Source: Cognatitamlana onchidii (lineage in GTDB: Bacteria > Bacteroidota > Bacteroidia > Flavobacteriales > Flavobacteriaceae). Taken from it: a stretch of 64,000 bases of DNA. Numbering within the stretch: the first letter of the stretch is position 1; each line of letters starts with the position of its first letter. This document shows positions 1-9,488 of this stretch, in pieces. Both the position numbers and the translations under genes were made by a program. The notes below the pieces were generated by a model that made no database searches, was not told the DNA's origin, and saw nothing but the letters and a program-made list of their open reading frames with translations. The stretch covers positions 1 to 64,000 of the forward strand of contig NZ_SRWZ01000002.1 in NCBI RefSeq assembly GCF_004804355.1, in the 5' to 3' direction.

Positions 1-492
1 GATGCAGGCACAACAGGAGAACTAACCTGTGCGGTAACGACCTTAGTTTTAGATGGCACAGGCTCTAGTGGTCAAGGGGCATTAAGCTATGCTTGGACAG
101 GAGGTACGATAGACAGTGGTGCTAATACAGCCACGCCAACAATCAGTGCAGCAGGGGTCTATACCTTAACCGTAACCGATGCGGACAATGGCTGTGTGGC
201 TACCGACACTGTGACGATCACAGAAGATATCTTAGCCCCTACAGCAGATGCAGGCACAACAGCAGAACTAACCTGTGCGGTAACGACCTTAGTTTTAGAT
301 GGCACAGGCTCTAGTGGTCAAGGGGCATTAAGCTATGCTTGGACAGGAGGTACGATAGACAGTGGTGCTAATACAGCCACGCCAACAATCAGTGCAGCAG
401 GGGTCTATACCTTAACCGTAACCGATGCGGACAATGGCTGTGTGGCTACCGATACTGTGACCATCACAGAAGATATAACTATACCAGTTCCA
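1..492 (+). repeat. Two tandem 246-bp Ig-like coding repeats
   Basis: Bases 1-246 and 247-492 are near-identical 82-codon units (each starts with codons for DAGTT and ends near VTITED). The array probably continues upstream of the window. Small differences include the GEL/AEL codon near the start of each unit. Confidence 0.9.
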
Positions 493-3400
493 CCAACTGC
501 AAGTGGAGCGTCTTATTGTGATGGAGATGCTATATTAGATATTACAGCAACGGGATTAGTTGGATCCAGTTTTACATGGTATAGTGATTCAGGATTGAAT
601 ACTATAATTGACAATGATGATACATTTTCTCCAAGTGGATTGGTAGGTACAGAAACGGTATATGTAACACAAACAAATACAAATGGATGTGAGAGTTTAG
701 CAACACAAGTGGATGTCATTGTAAATCCATTGCCTATTTTAACATTTATAAGTACTATTTGTTCTGCAGATGGATTAACATATAGTATTTCGTTTAATAC
801 TAATGGGACAGTAACTTCTACAGAAGGAATTGTGGATAATTTATTAGATACAGTAACCAATATTAATGTAAATTCAGATGTTACGCTGACAGCTATTTTG
901 AATGGATGTACTATTGATTTGTTTGTAGCAGCTCCTACTGATTGTGTTTTACCAACATTTATTATTAGTGATGAGAGTATAGCAGAAGATGGAGGCAGTG
1001 TCACCGTAACGGCAAGTTTAGATGTTGCAAGTAGTGTAGATACGACTATCGATATAGTGACTAGTGATGGTACAGCAGTATCAGGGTCAGATTACACAGC
1101 AACCACCACAACGATCACCATACCAGCAGGAGATTTAAGTACGACGGTATCTATTTCTATTATAGATGATTTAATAGATGAGCCGGACGAGACCTTTACG
1201 GTATCGGGAACAGTGACCAGTGGGAACACGGTAAACACGGATGCTAGTGGCGAGGTAACGATACTAGATAATGAGCCCACGCCAACGGTAAGTCTCTCTG
1301 ACGAGTCCGTAGATGAGGATGCAGGATCAGTAGATGTAACGGCAAGTTTAGATGTAGCAAGTAGTGTAGACACGACTATCGATATAGTGACTAGTGATGG
1401 TACAGCAGTATCAGGATCAGATTACACAGCAACCACCACAACGATCACCATACCAGCAGGAGATTTAAGTACGACGGTATCTATTTCTATTATAGATGAT
1501 TTAATAGATGAGCCAGATGAGACCTTTACGGTATCCGGAACAGTGACCAGTGGTAATACAGTTAATATCGATCCAAGTGGCGAGGTTACGATACTAGATA
1601 ATGAGCCAACGCCAACGGTAAGTCTCTCTGACGAATCTGTAGATGAGGATGCAGGATCAGTAGATGTAACGGCAAGTTTAGATGTTGCAAGTAGTGTAGA
1701 TACAACTATCGATATAGTGACTAGTGATGGTACAGCAGTATCAGGATCAGATTACACAGCAACCACCACTACGATCACCATACCAGCAGGAGATTTAAGT
1801 ACGACGGTATCTATTTCTATTATAGATGATTTAATAGATGAGCCAGACGAGACCTTTACGGTATCGGGAACAGTGACCAGTGGGAACACGGTAAACACGG
1901 ATGCTAGTGGCGAGGTAACGATACTAGATAATGAGCCCACGCCAACGGTAAGTCTCTCTGACGAGTCCGTAGATGAGGATGCAGGATCAGTAGATGTAAC
2001 GGCAAGTTTAGATGTTGCAAGTAGTGTAGATACAACTATCGATATAGTTACTAGTGATGGTACAGCAGTATCAGGATCAGATTACACAGCAACCACCACA
2101 ACGATCACCATACCAGCAGGAGATTTAAGTACGACGGTATCTATTTCTATTATAGATGATTTAATAGATGAGCCGGACGAGACCTTTACGGTATCGGGAA
2201 CAGTGACCAGTGGGAACACGGTAAACACGGATGCTAGTGGCGAGGTTACGATACTAGATAATGAGCCTACACCAACGGTAAGTCTCTCTGACGAGTCCGT
2301 AGATGAGGATGCAGGATCAGTAGATGTAACGGCAAGTTTAGATGTTGCAAGTAGTGTAGACACGACTATCGATATAGTTACTAGTGATGGTACAGCAGTA
2401 TCAGGATCAGATTACACAGCAACCACCACTACGATCACTATACCAGCAGGAGATTTAAGTACGACGGTATCTATTTCTATTATAGATGATTTAATAGATG
2501 AGCCAGATGAGACCTTTACAGTATCAGGAACAGTGACCAGTGGGAACACGGTTAATACCGATCCAAGTGGCGAGGTTACGATACTAGATAATGAGCCCAC
2601 GCCAACGGTAAGTCTCTCTGACGAGTCCGTAGATGAGGATGCAGGATCAGTAGATGTAACGGCAAGTTTAGATGTTGCAAGTAGTGTAGATACGACTATC
2701 GATATAGTGACTAGTGATGGTACAGCAGTATCAGGATCAGATTACACAGCAACCACCACAACGATCACCATACCAGCAGGAGATTTAAGTACGACGGTAT
2801 CTATTTCTATTATAGATGATTTAATAGATGAGCCGGACGAGACCTTTACGGTATCGGGAACAGTGACCAGTGGGAACACGGTTAATACCGATCCAAGTGG
2901 CGAGGTAACGATACTAGATAATGAAGCAACTCCAACATTTATTATTAGTGATGAGAGTATAGCAGAAGATGGAGGCAGTGTCACGGTAACGGCTAGTATT
3001 GATGTAGCAAGTAGTGTAGACACGTCTATAGATATTGTTACGAGTGATGGTACAGCGGATTCATTAGATTACACGAGTACGACCACAACAATCACCATCC
3101 CATCAGGAAGTTTAAGCACGACTGTATCGATTCCAATTATTGATGATACTATCTCTGAAGGAGATGAGACCTTTACGGTATCGGGAACAGTAACTAGTGG
3201 AAATACGGTAAATACGGATACTAGTGGCGAGGTAACCATTACCGATTGTTTATCTAATCCTTTAGGAGATTGCGATGGTGATGGGGTTACAAATGGGGAT
3301 GAAATAGCCGATGGGACGGATATTGATAATCCATGTAGTTTTTTCGGAACAAGTATTACTTTACCGGTTACATCGCCTGTTAATTGTGTTGCAAGTATTG

Positions 3401-4083
3401 AAGTAACTAAATTAGCAGATGTATTGGGAGAAGATATAGGAGACAGAATTAATTATACAATTGAAATTGAGAATACTGGAAATGTTGAAATAATTGATCT
3501 TCAACTGGAAGATATCTTTATGAATGCCCAGGGCATTCCAATAGATTTGACTAGTGGGCCAAGTTTTGTTAGTTCTAGTTTTGATAGTGCAGAGGGGAGT
3601 CTATTACCTGGAGAAATCGCAATTTATGACGCAAGTTTTATAATAGACCAACAAGCTATCAATTCTGGAGGGGTGTCAAATAGCGTTATTGCCACAGCTC
3701 TTGAGAGTAATTATTTAACAGAGATATCTGATGTTAGTGATAATGGTGATGATTTTGATGGCAATATTCTGGATGATTCAACTGTTACGGTACTAGGTTG
3801 TTTGTTAATTTTTAACGAGTTTTCACCTAATGGTGATGGCATTAACGATACATTAGTAATAAATTGTATTGAAGATTATCCAAATAATAGTTTGGAGGTT
3901 TATAACCGTTGGGGTAATATAGTTTATAAAGCAAGAAACTATAAAAATGACTGGGGAGGTATTTCAAACGGTAGAGCTACTTTCAACGCTCAGGAGGAAT
4001 TACCTGTAGGAACGTATTATTATGTGCTAGATTTGGGCAATGGTTCAGAACCAAAAGTGGGCTGGTTGTATATAAATAGGTAA
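1..4083 (+). CDS. T9SS-secreted repetitive surface adhesin, 5'-truncated by window edge
   Basis: The frame is open from base 1, so this is the C-terminal 1,360 residues of a larger protein; the first in-frame ATG at 196 is internal. In order it shows two near-identical 82-residue Ig-like repeats (bases 1-246 and 247-492), a Cys-containing Ig-like segment, seven Calx-beta-type repeats of 110 residues (952-3246), a short Asp-rich calcium-binding-like stretch ([10 protein letters not shown]), a DUF11-like domain (about 3390-3790) and a terminal domain with the [10 protein letters not shown] and YNRWGN motifs of gliding-motility-associated (type B) T9SS C-terminal domains. It is therefore predicted to be exported by T9SS and held at the cell surface as a calcium-stabilised adhesin. 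The following PorP/SprF-like and OmpA genes fit as its secretion partners. The ligand is unknown. Confidence 0.9.
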   Translation, partial: DAGTTGELTCAVTTLVLDGTGSSGQGALSYAWTGGTIDSGANTATPTISAAGVYTLTVTDADNGCVATDTVTITEDILAPTADAGTTAELTCAVTTLVLDGTGSSGQGALSYAWTGGTIDSGANTATPTISAAGVYTLTVTDADNGCVATDTVTITEDITIPVPPTASGASYCDGDAILDITATGLVGSSFTWYSDSGLNTIIDNDDTFSPSGLVGTETVYVTQTNTNGCESLATQVDVIVNPLPILTFISTICSADGLTYSISFNTNGTVTSTEGIVDNLLDTVTNINVNSDVTLTAILNGCTIDLFVAAPTDCVLPTFIISDESIAEDGGSVTVTASLDVASSVDTTIDIVTSDGTAVSGSDYTATTTTITIPAGDLSTTVSISIIDDLIDEPDETFTVSGTVTSGNTVNTDASGEVTILDNEPTPTVSLSDESVDEDAGSVDVTASLDVASSVDTTIDIVTSDGTAVSGSDYTATTTTITIPAGDLSTTVSISIIDDLIDEPDETFTVSGTVTSGNTVNIDPSGEVTILDNEPTPTVSLSDESVDEDAGSVDVTASLDVASSVDTTIDIVTSDGTAVSGSDYTATTTTITIPAGDLSTTVSISIIDDLIDEPDETFTVSGTVTSGNTVNTDASGEVTILDNEPTPTVSLSDESVDEDAGSVDVTASLDVASSVDTTIDIVTSDGTAVSGSDYTATTTTITIPAGDLSTTVSISIIDDLIDEPDETFTVSGTVTSGNTVNTDASGEVTILDNEPTPTVSLSDESVDEDAGSVDVTASLDVASSVDTTIDIVTSDGTAVSGSDYTATTTTITIPAGDLSTTVSISIIDDLIDEPDETFTVSGTVTSGNTVNTDPSGEVTILDNEPTPTVSLSDESVDEDAGSVDVTASLDVASSVDTTIDIVTSDGTAVSGSDYTATTTTITIPAGDLSTTVSISIIDDLIDEPDETFTVSGTVTSGNTVNTDPSGEVTILDNEATPTFIISDESIAEDGGSVTVTASIDVASSVDTSIDIVTSDGTADSLDYTSTTTTITIPSGSLSTTVSIPIIDDTISEGDETFTVSGTVTSGNTVNTDTSGEVTITDCLSNPLGDCDGDGVTNGDEIADGTDIDNPCSFFGTSITLPVTSPVNCVASIEVTKLADVLGEDIGDRINYTIEIENTGNVEIIDLQLEDIFMNAQGIPIDLTSGPSFVSSSFDSAEGSLLPGEIAIYDASFIIDQQAINSGGVSNSVIATALESNYLTEISDVSDNGDDFDGNILDDSTVTVLGCLLIFNEFSPNGDGINDTLVINCIEDYPNNSLEVYNRWGNIVYKARNYKNDWGGISNGRATFNAQEELPVGTYYYVLDLGNGSEPKVGWLYINR
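952..3246 (+). repeat. Seven tandem 330-bp Calx-beta coding repeats
   Basis: Units start at 952, 1282, 1612, 1942, 2272, 2602 and 2932, exactly 330 bp apart. Units 2-6 are almost identical at the DNA level (each begins with coding sequence for [14 protein letters not shown]). Units 1 and 7 begin with the variant [14 protein letters not shown]. Unit 1 then switches to the middle-unit sequence, while unit 7 stays divergent. The in-frame array is a likely site of recombinational length change. Confidence 0.95.
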
Positions 4084-4115
4084 TTAAAAGTTAGTGGCAA
4101 AACGAATTTAAAGAG

Positions 4116-5048
4116 ATGATAGAAAAAGCATCATTCATAAAAGAGGCAATTTTGGTAGTGTTTATTTCGCTATTAAGCTGTGGTTTACATGCACAACAAG
4201 ATCCTCAATATACACAGTATATGTATAATACTATGAGTGTGAATGCAGCTTACGCAGGTCAAAGAGATGTATTAAGTGCCACTGCTTTATATAGAGCTCA
4301 ATGGGTGGGTATTGAAGGCGCACCAAGGACAATAACTTTTGGAATTCATTCACCATTAAACAATGAACGGATAGGTTTAGGTTTAAATGTTGTTAGCGAT
4401 GAGATTGGACCGGCTAAAGAAACTTATTTAGATGCCAATGTATCATATACCATTCCCGTAGATTATTACGGGGATCTTGAGTTGTCTTTCGGAGCCAAAG
4501 CAGGGTTACATTTTTTAGATACCGACTGGAGTAAAGGAATATTCCAAAATCCTGACGTGGTGTTTAATGAAAACGTAAATTTAATATCTCCAACAATAGG
4601 TGCTGGGGTGTATTTGCATTCAGATAAGTGGTATTTGGGGTTGTCTGTTCCAAATGTACTGACGACGACGCATTATGATGATTTTAAAGAGTCATTAGCA
4701 ACAGAAAAACTCCATATGTTTCTTATTGGAGGTTATGTTTTTGATTTGAACAGTAGCATAAAATTGAAACCAGCGTTTATGCTTAAAGGGGTCTCTGGAG
4801 CTCCTCTAATAGCTGATTTGTCCGTAAATGCCTTATTTAATGAGAAATTTACCTTAGGTTTGGCATACAGATGGAATGATGCTATTAGTGGTTTGGTTGG
4901 TTTTCAAGTGAGTGAGCAGTTTTTTGTTGGATATGCTTATGATTCAACCACTACAGCTCTAAATAATTATAATAGTGGATCTCACGAGGTCTTGCTAAGA
5001 TTTGAATTATCGCAAATAGGTAAAATTATTTCGCCACGATTCTTTTAA
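4116..5048 (+). CDS. PorP/SprF family type IX secretion outer-membrane protein
   Basis: A 310-residue protein with an N-terminal signal peptide (hydrophobic about residues 11-25, cleavage likely after LHA) followed by QQDPQYTQYMYN, the hallmark start of the PorP/SprF family. The rest is an alternating beta pattern expected of an outer-membrane barrel of the family's usual length. In Flavobacterium johnsoniae a SprF protein is needed for secretion of the SprB adhesin that carries a type B C-terminal domain. Sitting 32 bp after such an adhesin, this is probably its dedicated partner. The paralogue cannot be named from sequence alone. Confidence 0.9.
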   Translation: MIEKASFIKEAILVVFISLLSCGLHAQQDPQYTQYMYNTMSVNAAYAGQRDVLSATALYRAQWVGIEGAPRTITFGIHSPLNNERIGLGLNVVSDEIGPAKETYLDANVSYTIPVDYYGDLELSFGAKAGLHFLDTDWSKGIFQNPDVVFNENVNLISPTIGAGVYLHSDKWYLGLSVPNVLTTTHYDDFKESLATEKLHMFLIGGYVFDLNSSIKLKPAFMLKGVSGAPLIADLSVNALFNEKFTLGLAYRWNDAISGLVGFQVSEQFFVGYAYDSTTTALNNYNSGSHEVLLRFELSQIGKIISPRFF

Positions 5049-5059
5049 AACAAGAAGAT

Positions 5060-6982
5060 ATGAAACTAAAAATATACTTAATTATACTCTGTTCTATTTC
5101 CTTTGGTTTTAGTGCTTTCTCTCAAATGGGGAAAATAAAGAGTGTTACGAAAAAATATAATAATCTGCAGTATGATGAATCTAAGGAGACATTATTAAAT
5201 CTGGCTTACAGACCGAATGCCTCTTCAGATATTATCGAGAAATTAGCAAACGTATATTACTTTAACGGAGAAATGGAAGATGCCTCCAAATGGTATGAAG
5301 AATTGTTAAGTTCTAGAGAAGAAAGAGAGGAGGTAGATTCACTGAAAGCTGAAAACTATTTTAGATATGTTCATGCTTTAAAAGCGCAAGAGAAGTATAA
5401 CGAAGCTGATAAGTTAATGGAGGATTTTGTGGCTGCAAACCCAGAAGATCTAAGATCCAAGTCATTTTCCAATCATTCTAATTATTTACGGGACATAAAT
5501 AAAGTGTCTAAAACATTCGATTTAAAGAGTTTAAAAGTAAATACGGCTTTTTCTGATTTTGGAGTCTCCACGCATAATGGAAAACTAATTTTTGCATCAT
5601 CGCGAGATACTGATGAAAAGTTGTACGGTTGGAACGGGCAACCTTTTTTAAATCTATTTTCAATAGATTCTTTGAATAAAGTAGAAGAGTTGAGCGAAGA
5701 CATTAATAGTAAATATCATGAATCGTCTGCAGCTTATTCAAGAGATGGTAAAACACTTTATTTTACACGTAATAACTATTACAAGGGTAAGTTCAAGAAA
5801 AGCAGTAAAAATGCTCATGTTTTGCAAATTTTTAGAGCGGATTTGGTTAATGGAGAATGGACAAATATTAAACCATTACCATTTAATAGTAAAGAGTACA
5901 ATGTAGCACATCCAGCATTAAGTATTGATGAAAAGAAACTCTATTTTTCCTCAGATATGCCCGGAAGTTTTGGAAGTTCTGATTTGTATGTGGTAGATAT
6001 TAATGATGATGGGACCTTCGGGACCCCAGTTAATTTGGGTAATAAAATTAATACGGAGGGCAGGGAAAATTTTCCTTTTATTAGCGATAAGGATATACTT
6101 TATTTCGCTTCAGATGGACATGTTGGGCTTGGAGGGTTAGATGTGTTTAAAATCGACGTAAAAGCCATTGGGGCATCAGAAGTAAAAAATGTAGGAAGAC
6201 CCATTAATAGTCCAAAAGATGATTTTGGCTATGTTATATATGAAGATACAGGTCAAGGATATGTTTCGTCTAATCGTATAGGAGGACAAGGTGATGATGA
6301 TATATATAGTTTCACAGTTCCTGAATGTAAACCCATCCTTGAAGGTATTGCGATCGATAAATACTCAAAAGAGGTTTTGGCCAATGCTAATATTGTTTTG
6401 TACGATGAAGATAAAAATGTTTTGGTATCATTAAAAACTAATGAAGCAGGTCTTTTTATATATAATCTAGACTGTTTAAAACAGACCTATCTCATTGAAG
6501 GAAGGAAAGATGGTTATTATGATAATTTTATAGATTTCACCATCGTTTCGAATGTTAGCCAAACCTCGCATGTGACTGTAGAACTTGAAGCTATTCCAGC
6601 TCCAGTAGGAACAGATCTTAGTGAGTTACTTAGTTTAAATCCGATTTATTACGATTTTGATAAAGCTATTATAAGAAAAGACGCTAAAGGCGAATTAACC
6701 AAAGTAATTGGTTATATGGATAGGTTTCCTACTGTAAAAGTTGATATTCGGTCGCATACAGATTCTAGAGGGACAAAAAAGTATAACATTGGTCTGTCCA
6801 ATAAAAGAAACGAACGAACCAAAAACTATTTAATTAAACATGGAAACATTTCTCCTGAAAGGTTAACAGGAAAAGGCTATGGCGAGTCTCAATTAACTAA
6901 CCATTGTAAAGACGGCGTGTATTGTACTAGAAAAGAACATCAAGCTAATAGGCGTAGTGAGTTTATTATTATCGAAAATTAG
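5060..6982 (+). CDS. OmpA-family protein with TPR-like and PD40 repeats
   Basis: 640 residues. A signal peptide (about 1-21) is followed by TPR-like helices (about 30-135), WD40-like PD40 beta-propeller repeats (about 170-420, with GGQGDDDIYSF near the end), a carboxypeptidase-regulatory-like beta domain (about 430-525) and a C-terminal OmpA peptidoglycan-binding domain (about 535-640, YYDFDKA, IRSHTDSRG, NRRSEF). It is likely periplasmic, linking the outer-membrane machinery to peptidoglycan. It begins 11 bp after the PorP/SprF gene and is surely co-transcribed. This domain order is common beside PorP-like genes in Bacteroidota, but the precise function is not established here. Confidence 0.88.
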   Translation: MKLKIYLIILCSISFGFSAFSQMGKIKSVTKKYNNLQYDESKETLLNLAYRPNASSDIIEKLANVYYFNGEMEDASKWYEELLSSREEREEVDSLKAENYFRYVHALKAQEKYNEADKLMEDFVAANPEDLRSKSFSNHSNYLRDINKVSKTFDLKSLKVNTAFSDFGVSTHNGKLIFASSRDTDEKLYGWNGQPFLNLFSIDSLNKVEELSEDINSKYHESSAAYSRDGKTLYFTRNNYYKGKFKKSSKNAHVLQIFRADLVNGEWTNIKPLPFNSKEYNVAHPALSIDEKKLYFSSDMPGSFGSSDLYVVDINDDGTFGTPVNLGNKINTEGRENFPFISDKDILYFASDGHVGLGGLDVFKIDVKAIGASEVKNVGRPINSPKDDFGYVIYEDTGQGYVSSNRIGGQGDDDIYSFTVPECKPILEGIAIDKYSKEVLANANIVLYDEDKNVLVSLKTNEAGLFIYNLDCLKQTYLIEGRKDGYYDNFIDFTIVSNVSQTSHVTVELEAIPAPVGTDLSELLSLNPIYYDFDKAIIRKDAKGELTKVIGYMDRFPTVKVDIRSHTDSRGTKKYNIGLSNKRNERTKNYLIKHGNISPERLTGKGYGESQLTNHCKDGVYCTRKEHQANRRSEFIIIEN

Positions 6983-7007
6983 TTTTAAAAGGAGTTTATA
7001 ACTTTAC

Positions 7008-7037
7008 AAAGTGCCTAAATATTAAGGCACTTTTTTT
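7008..7037 (+). terminator. Intrinsic terminator after the adhesin/PorP/OmpA genes
   Basis: AAAGTGCCT (7008-7016) pairs with AGGCACTTT (7025-7033) across an 8-base loop, followed by a run of T to 7037. It lies 26 bp past the OmpA stop codon and ends that transcript. Confidence 0.9.
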
Positions 7038-7080
7038 GTTTTATTTATTAAGGAGTTTAAGCAATTTTATATTTTGTTTG

Positions 7081-7088
7081 TATTTTTG
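7081..7088 (+). promoter_or_regulatory. Bacteroidota -7 element for idi
   Basis: TATTTTTG matches TAnnTTTG and ends 7 bases before the idi ATG at 7096. No good -33 TTG lies at the usual distance. If used, the transcript would start at or next to the start codon. Confidence 0.5.
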
Positions 7089-7095
7089 TTCATCT

Positions 7096-7632
7096 ATGGA
7101 AGAAGAAAAAGTTATCCTTGTAAATGAAAAGGATGAGCAAATTGGTCTTATGCCTAAGTTAGAGGCGCATGAAAAGGCAGTATTACATCGTGCTTTTTCA
7201 GTGTTTATTTTTAATAATAAGAATGAATTGATGCTTCAGCAGCGCGCTTTAGATAAGTACCATTCTCCTGGATTATGGACTAACACATGCTGTAGTCATC
7301 AAAGAGAAGGTGAATCTAATATTGATGCAGGAAAGCGAAGATTACAGGAAGAAATGGGTTTTGTAGTAGATCTTAAGGAGTCAATATCCTTTATCTACAA
7401 AGCTCCTTTTGATAATGGTTTAACAGAGCATGAATTAGATCATGTTTTACTAGGTACTTATAATGGAGAACCTAAAATTAATCTAGATGAAGTAGCTAAT
7501 TGGAAATGGATGCCGCTGGAGATGGTAAAATCGGATATCTCCAAATATCCAAAGCTATATACAGAATGGTTTAAAGTAATTTTTGATAAGTTTTATGAAT
7601 ATATAAATTTAAATCATGAAAGTGAAAGTTAG
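7096..7632 (+). CDS. idi: Isopentenyl-diphosphate delta-isomerase (type I)
   Basis: A 178-residue Nudix-fold enzyme that interconverts isopentenyl and dimethylallyl diphosphate in isoprenoid synthesis. Visible motifs are LHRAFSVFIF, the NTCCSHQ active-site cysteine segment, the Nudix-like helix with RRLQEEMGF, and EHELDH, which carries the catalytic glutamate. The frame is open to an ATG at 7036, but the extra 20 residues are Leu/Phe-rich, overlap the upstream terminator and a -7 element, and are not part of the family. I chose the ATG at 7096. It overlaps queD by 17 bp. Confidence 0.93.
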   Translation: MEEEKVILVNEKDEQIGLMPKLEAHEKAVLHRAFSVFIFNNKNELMLQQRALDKYHSPGLWTNTCCSHQREGESNIDAGKRRLQEEMGFVVDLKESISFIYKAPFDNGLTEHELDHVLLGTYNGEPKINLDEVANWKWMPLEMVKSDISKYPKLYTEWFKVIFDKFYEYINLNHESES

Positions 7633-8023
7633 TAGGCGGGCACATTTTAATGCAGCTCATAGATTGTATAGAAAAGACTGGAGTTTTGAAAAAAATGATG
7701 AAGTTTTTGGGAAATGCAACAATCCTAATTTTCATGGGCATAACTATGAGCTAATTGTGAGTGTGACTGGAACTATTAATAAGGATACAGGTTATGTTAT
7801 AGATATGAAGGTTTTAAAAGATATCATTAAGACACAAGTGGAAGAGACCTTTGATCATAAAAATTTAAATCTTGAAGTGGCAGAGTTTAAAGACCTAAAT
7901 CCAACTGCGGAAAACATTGCCGTGGTTATTTATAACAAAATTAAACCAAAAATTTCTGAGTCTTTAGACTTAGAAATTACGCTTTATGAAACCCCCAGAA
8001 ATTTTGTTACCTATGCCGGATAG
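7616..8023 (+). CDS. queD: 6-carboxytetrahydropterin synthase / PTPS family
   Basis: A 135-residue PTPS-fold enzyme. Zinc ligands are visible as His15 (HFNAAH) and His40/His42 (FHGHNY), with the catalytic cysteine candidate Cys34 (FGKC). DHKNLN and the C-terminal ETPRN segment are also family features. The expected role is conversion of dihydroneopterin triphosphate to 6-carboxytetrahydropterin for queuosine synthesis, although pterin-specific paralogues exist. It is translationally coupled to idi upstream and manA downstream by overlaps. No other queuosine gene is in the window. Confidence 0.88.
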   Translation: MKVKVSRRAHFNAAHRLYRKDWSFEKNDEVFGKCNNPNFHGHNYELIVSVTGTINKDTGYVIDMKVLKDIIKTQVEETFDHKNLNLEVAEFKDLNPTAENIAVVIYNKIKPKISESLDLEITLYETPRNFVTYAG

Positions 8024-8999
8024 CAATAAGAAAAGCAGTTTCTACCCTCTAAAGTTTAAGCCTATTTTAAAAGAAAAAATTTGGGGCGGACAAAAATTAA
8101 AAACGATTCTCAATAAAGCTTCAGAATCTAATACTATTGGTGAGAGTTGGGAGATTAGTGATCTTGATGGGGACACCTCAGTGGTTATAAATGGACCATT
8201 AAAAGGTAAAACATTGAAAGATTTAGTAGAGATTTTTGGAAAGGATATTTTAGGTCTACAGAACTATAGGATTTTTAAAAATAAGTTTCCCTTATTAATT
8301 AAGTTTATCGATGCCAAAAAAGACTTGTCTATTCAATTACACCCTAATGATGCATTAGCATCAAAGCGACACAATTCTTTTGGGAAGACGGAGATGTGGT
8401 ATGTCATGCAAGCCGATGAAGATTCGAATTTAATAGTGGGTTTTAATCAAAAAATGACAAAGGAGAAATACCTAAGTCATCTTGAAAACAAAACACTTAC
8501 GGATATCGTAAATTTTGATATGGTAAAAAAAGGTGATACGTATTTCATAGAGGCAGGTAGGGTTCATGCTATTGGAGCTGGTGTTATGGTTGCTGAAATT
8601 CAGCAAGTTAGTGATATCACTTACCGCGTTTATGATTGGGATCGGGTGGATGATTATGGCAAGGAAAGAGAGCTTCACAATGATTTAGCTATTGATGCCT
8701 TTGATTTTGATATGCCAGATAATTTTAGAGTTGATTATTTACGAACTCAAAACAAGTCTAACGAGATGGTAACTTGTCCTTATTTTACAACTAATTATTT
8801 AAGCTTAACAAAAACATTGACTAAAAAGAATCATACAGGTTCATTTGTAATATATATATGTGTAGATGGAGAGGTTTCTATTTCAGCAAATAACGTAAAG
8901 GAGCGTTTAAAAACTGGAGAAACTGTGCTGCTGCCTGCAGTGATTGATGACTATGAAATTAATACTAAAAAAGCTACACTATTAGAAGTTTATGTGTAG
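8013..8999 (+). CDS. manA: Mannose-6-phosphate isomerase, class I
   Basis: About 328 residues, the short bacterial form of this zinc-dependent cupin enzyme, which interconverts mannose 6-phosphate and fructose 6-phosphate. It shows WGGQKL near the start, the metal-binding SIQLHPND and KTEMWYV motifs, and AGRVHAIGAG with YRVYDWDR toward the C-terminus. An in-frame ATG at 7986 would overlap queD by 38 bp. The ATG at 8013 gives an 11-bp overlap and begins just before the conserved core, so I prefer it. It may feed GDP-mannose-type sugar donors, but it is far from the glycan locus. Confidence 0.88.
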   Translation: MPDSNKKSSFYPLKFKPILKEKIWGGQKLKTILNKASESNTIGESWEISDLDGDTSVVINGPLKGKTLKDLVEIFGKDILGLQNYRIFKNKFPLLIKFIDAKKDLSIQLHPNDALASKRHNSFGKTEMWYVMQADEDSNLIVGFNQKMTKEKYLSHLENKTLTDIVNFDMVKKGDTYFIEAGRVHAIGAGVMVAEIQQVSDITYRVYDWDRVDDYGKERELHNDLAIDAFDFDMPDNFRVDYLRTQNKSNEMVTCPYFTTNYLSLTKTLTKKNHTGSFVIYICVDGEVSISANNVKERLKTGETVLLPAVIDDYEINTKKATLLEVYV

Positions 9000-9026
9000 T
9001 TTTGTAATCAAATTAAATAAGAAATT

Positions 9027-9296
9027 ATGGCAAATGTTAGAGATTTAAAAAAGGATATAAATTATGTATTGGGCGATATTATTGAAGCTGTTTATGTTTG
9101 GGAATATTCCAATACAGATAAGGATACCAAAGCAAGTGAAGCCATTATCGATGAAGCCATTGAAACTTTTGATGAATTAATTGCTAAGGTAAATGCTAAA
9201 AACATAGACAACCCTAAAGCGCATTTTAAGGCTATTAATAATGAGTTAGAGGAAAAAGGAAAAGCTCTAATTGATAAAATTAATAAGTTAGGATAA
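9027..9296 (+). CDS. Small conserved hypothetical protein, helical
   Basis: An 89-residue acidic/basic, apparently all-helical soluble protein with no signal peptide, cysteine or recognised motif. Starts with MANVRDLKKDINYVLGDI. It follows manA by 27 bp and precedes tRNA-Thr, with ordinary codon use, so it is probably a real gene of unknown function. I recall similar short proteins in Flavobacteriaceae but cannot name a family. Confidence 0.7.
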   Translation: MANVRDLKKDINYVLGDIIEAVYVWEYSNTDKDTKASEAIIDEAIETFDELIAKVNAKNIDNPKAHFKAINNELEEKGKALIDKINKLG

Positions 9297-9313
9297 TTTT
9301 TTTAACGGAGGTC

Positions 9314-9343
9314 TTGCAAATATTGTTTTAGATATTATATTTG
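9314..9343 (+). promoter_or_regulatory. Housekeeping promoter of tRNA-Thr
   Basis: TTG (9314-9316), a 19-base spacer and TATATTTG (9336-9343) match the Bacteroidota -33/-7 consensus. The tRNA begins 13 bases later. Confidence 0.8.
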
Positions 9344-9356
9344 CACCCGTTAAAAC

Positions 9357-9430
9357 GCCGATGTAGCTCAGCTGGCTAGAGCAGCTGATTTGTAATCAGC
9401 AGGTCGTGGGTTCGAGTCCCTCCATCGGCT
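9357..9430 (+). tRNA. tRNA-Thr (anticodon UGU)
   Basis: The acceptor arm GCCGATG (9357-9363) pairs with CATCGGC (9423-9429), with discriminator T at 9430. The anticodon stem GCTGA/TCAGC encloses loop TTTGTAA with anticodon TGT at 9391-9393. The T-arm contains GGTTCGAGTCC. CCA is not encoded. Confidence 0.97.
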
Positions 9431-9431
9431 C

Positions 9432-9467
9432 AAAAAAAAAGCTTCGCAATTAGCGAAGCTTTTTTTT
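9432..9467 (+). terminator. Terminator, probably bidirectional, after tRNA-Thr
   Basis: GCTTCGC (9441-9447) and GCGAAGC (9453-9459) form a stem with loop AATTA, flanked by a run of A on the left and a run of T on the right. It can end the tRNA transcript and also that of the convergent lipoprotein gene at 9489. Confidence 0.92.
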
Positions 9468-9488
9468 ACTTGTATTCTAGCACCAGTT

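Noticed and set aside
1092-3023. Several minus-strand frames of 62-93 codons opposite the Calx-beta repeats
   Set aside because: They repeat with the same 330-bp period and arise from the antisense of the coding repeats; no start signals or family motifs.
952-3246. Regular repeats as a possible CRISPR array
   Set aside because: Repeats are 330 bp, adjacent without spacers, and in frame within a protein gene.
4084-4115. Possible promoter between adhesin and PorP/SprF genes
   Set aside because: No TAnnTTTG box in the 32-bp gap; co-transcription is more likely.
7036-7095. N-terminal extension of Idi
   Set aside because: Begins within the upstream terminator and is not part of the Nudix family; the ATG at 7096 fits better.
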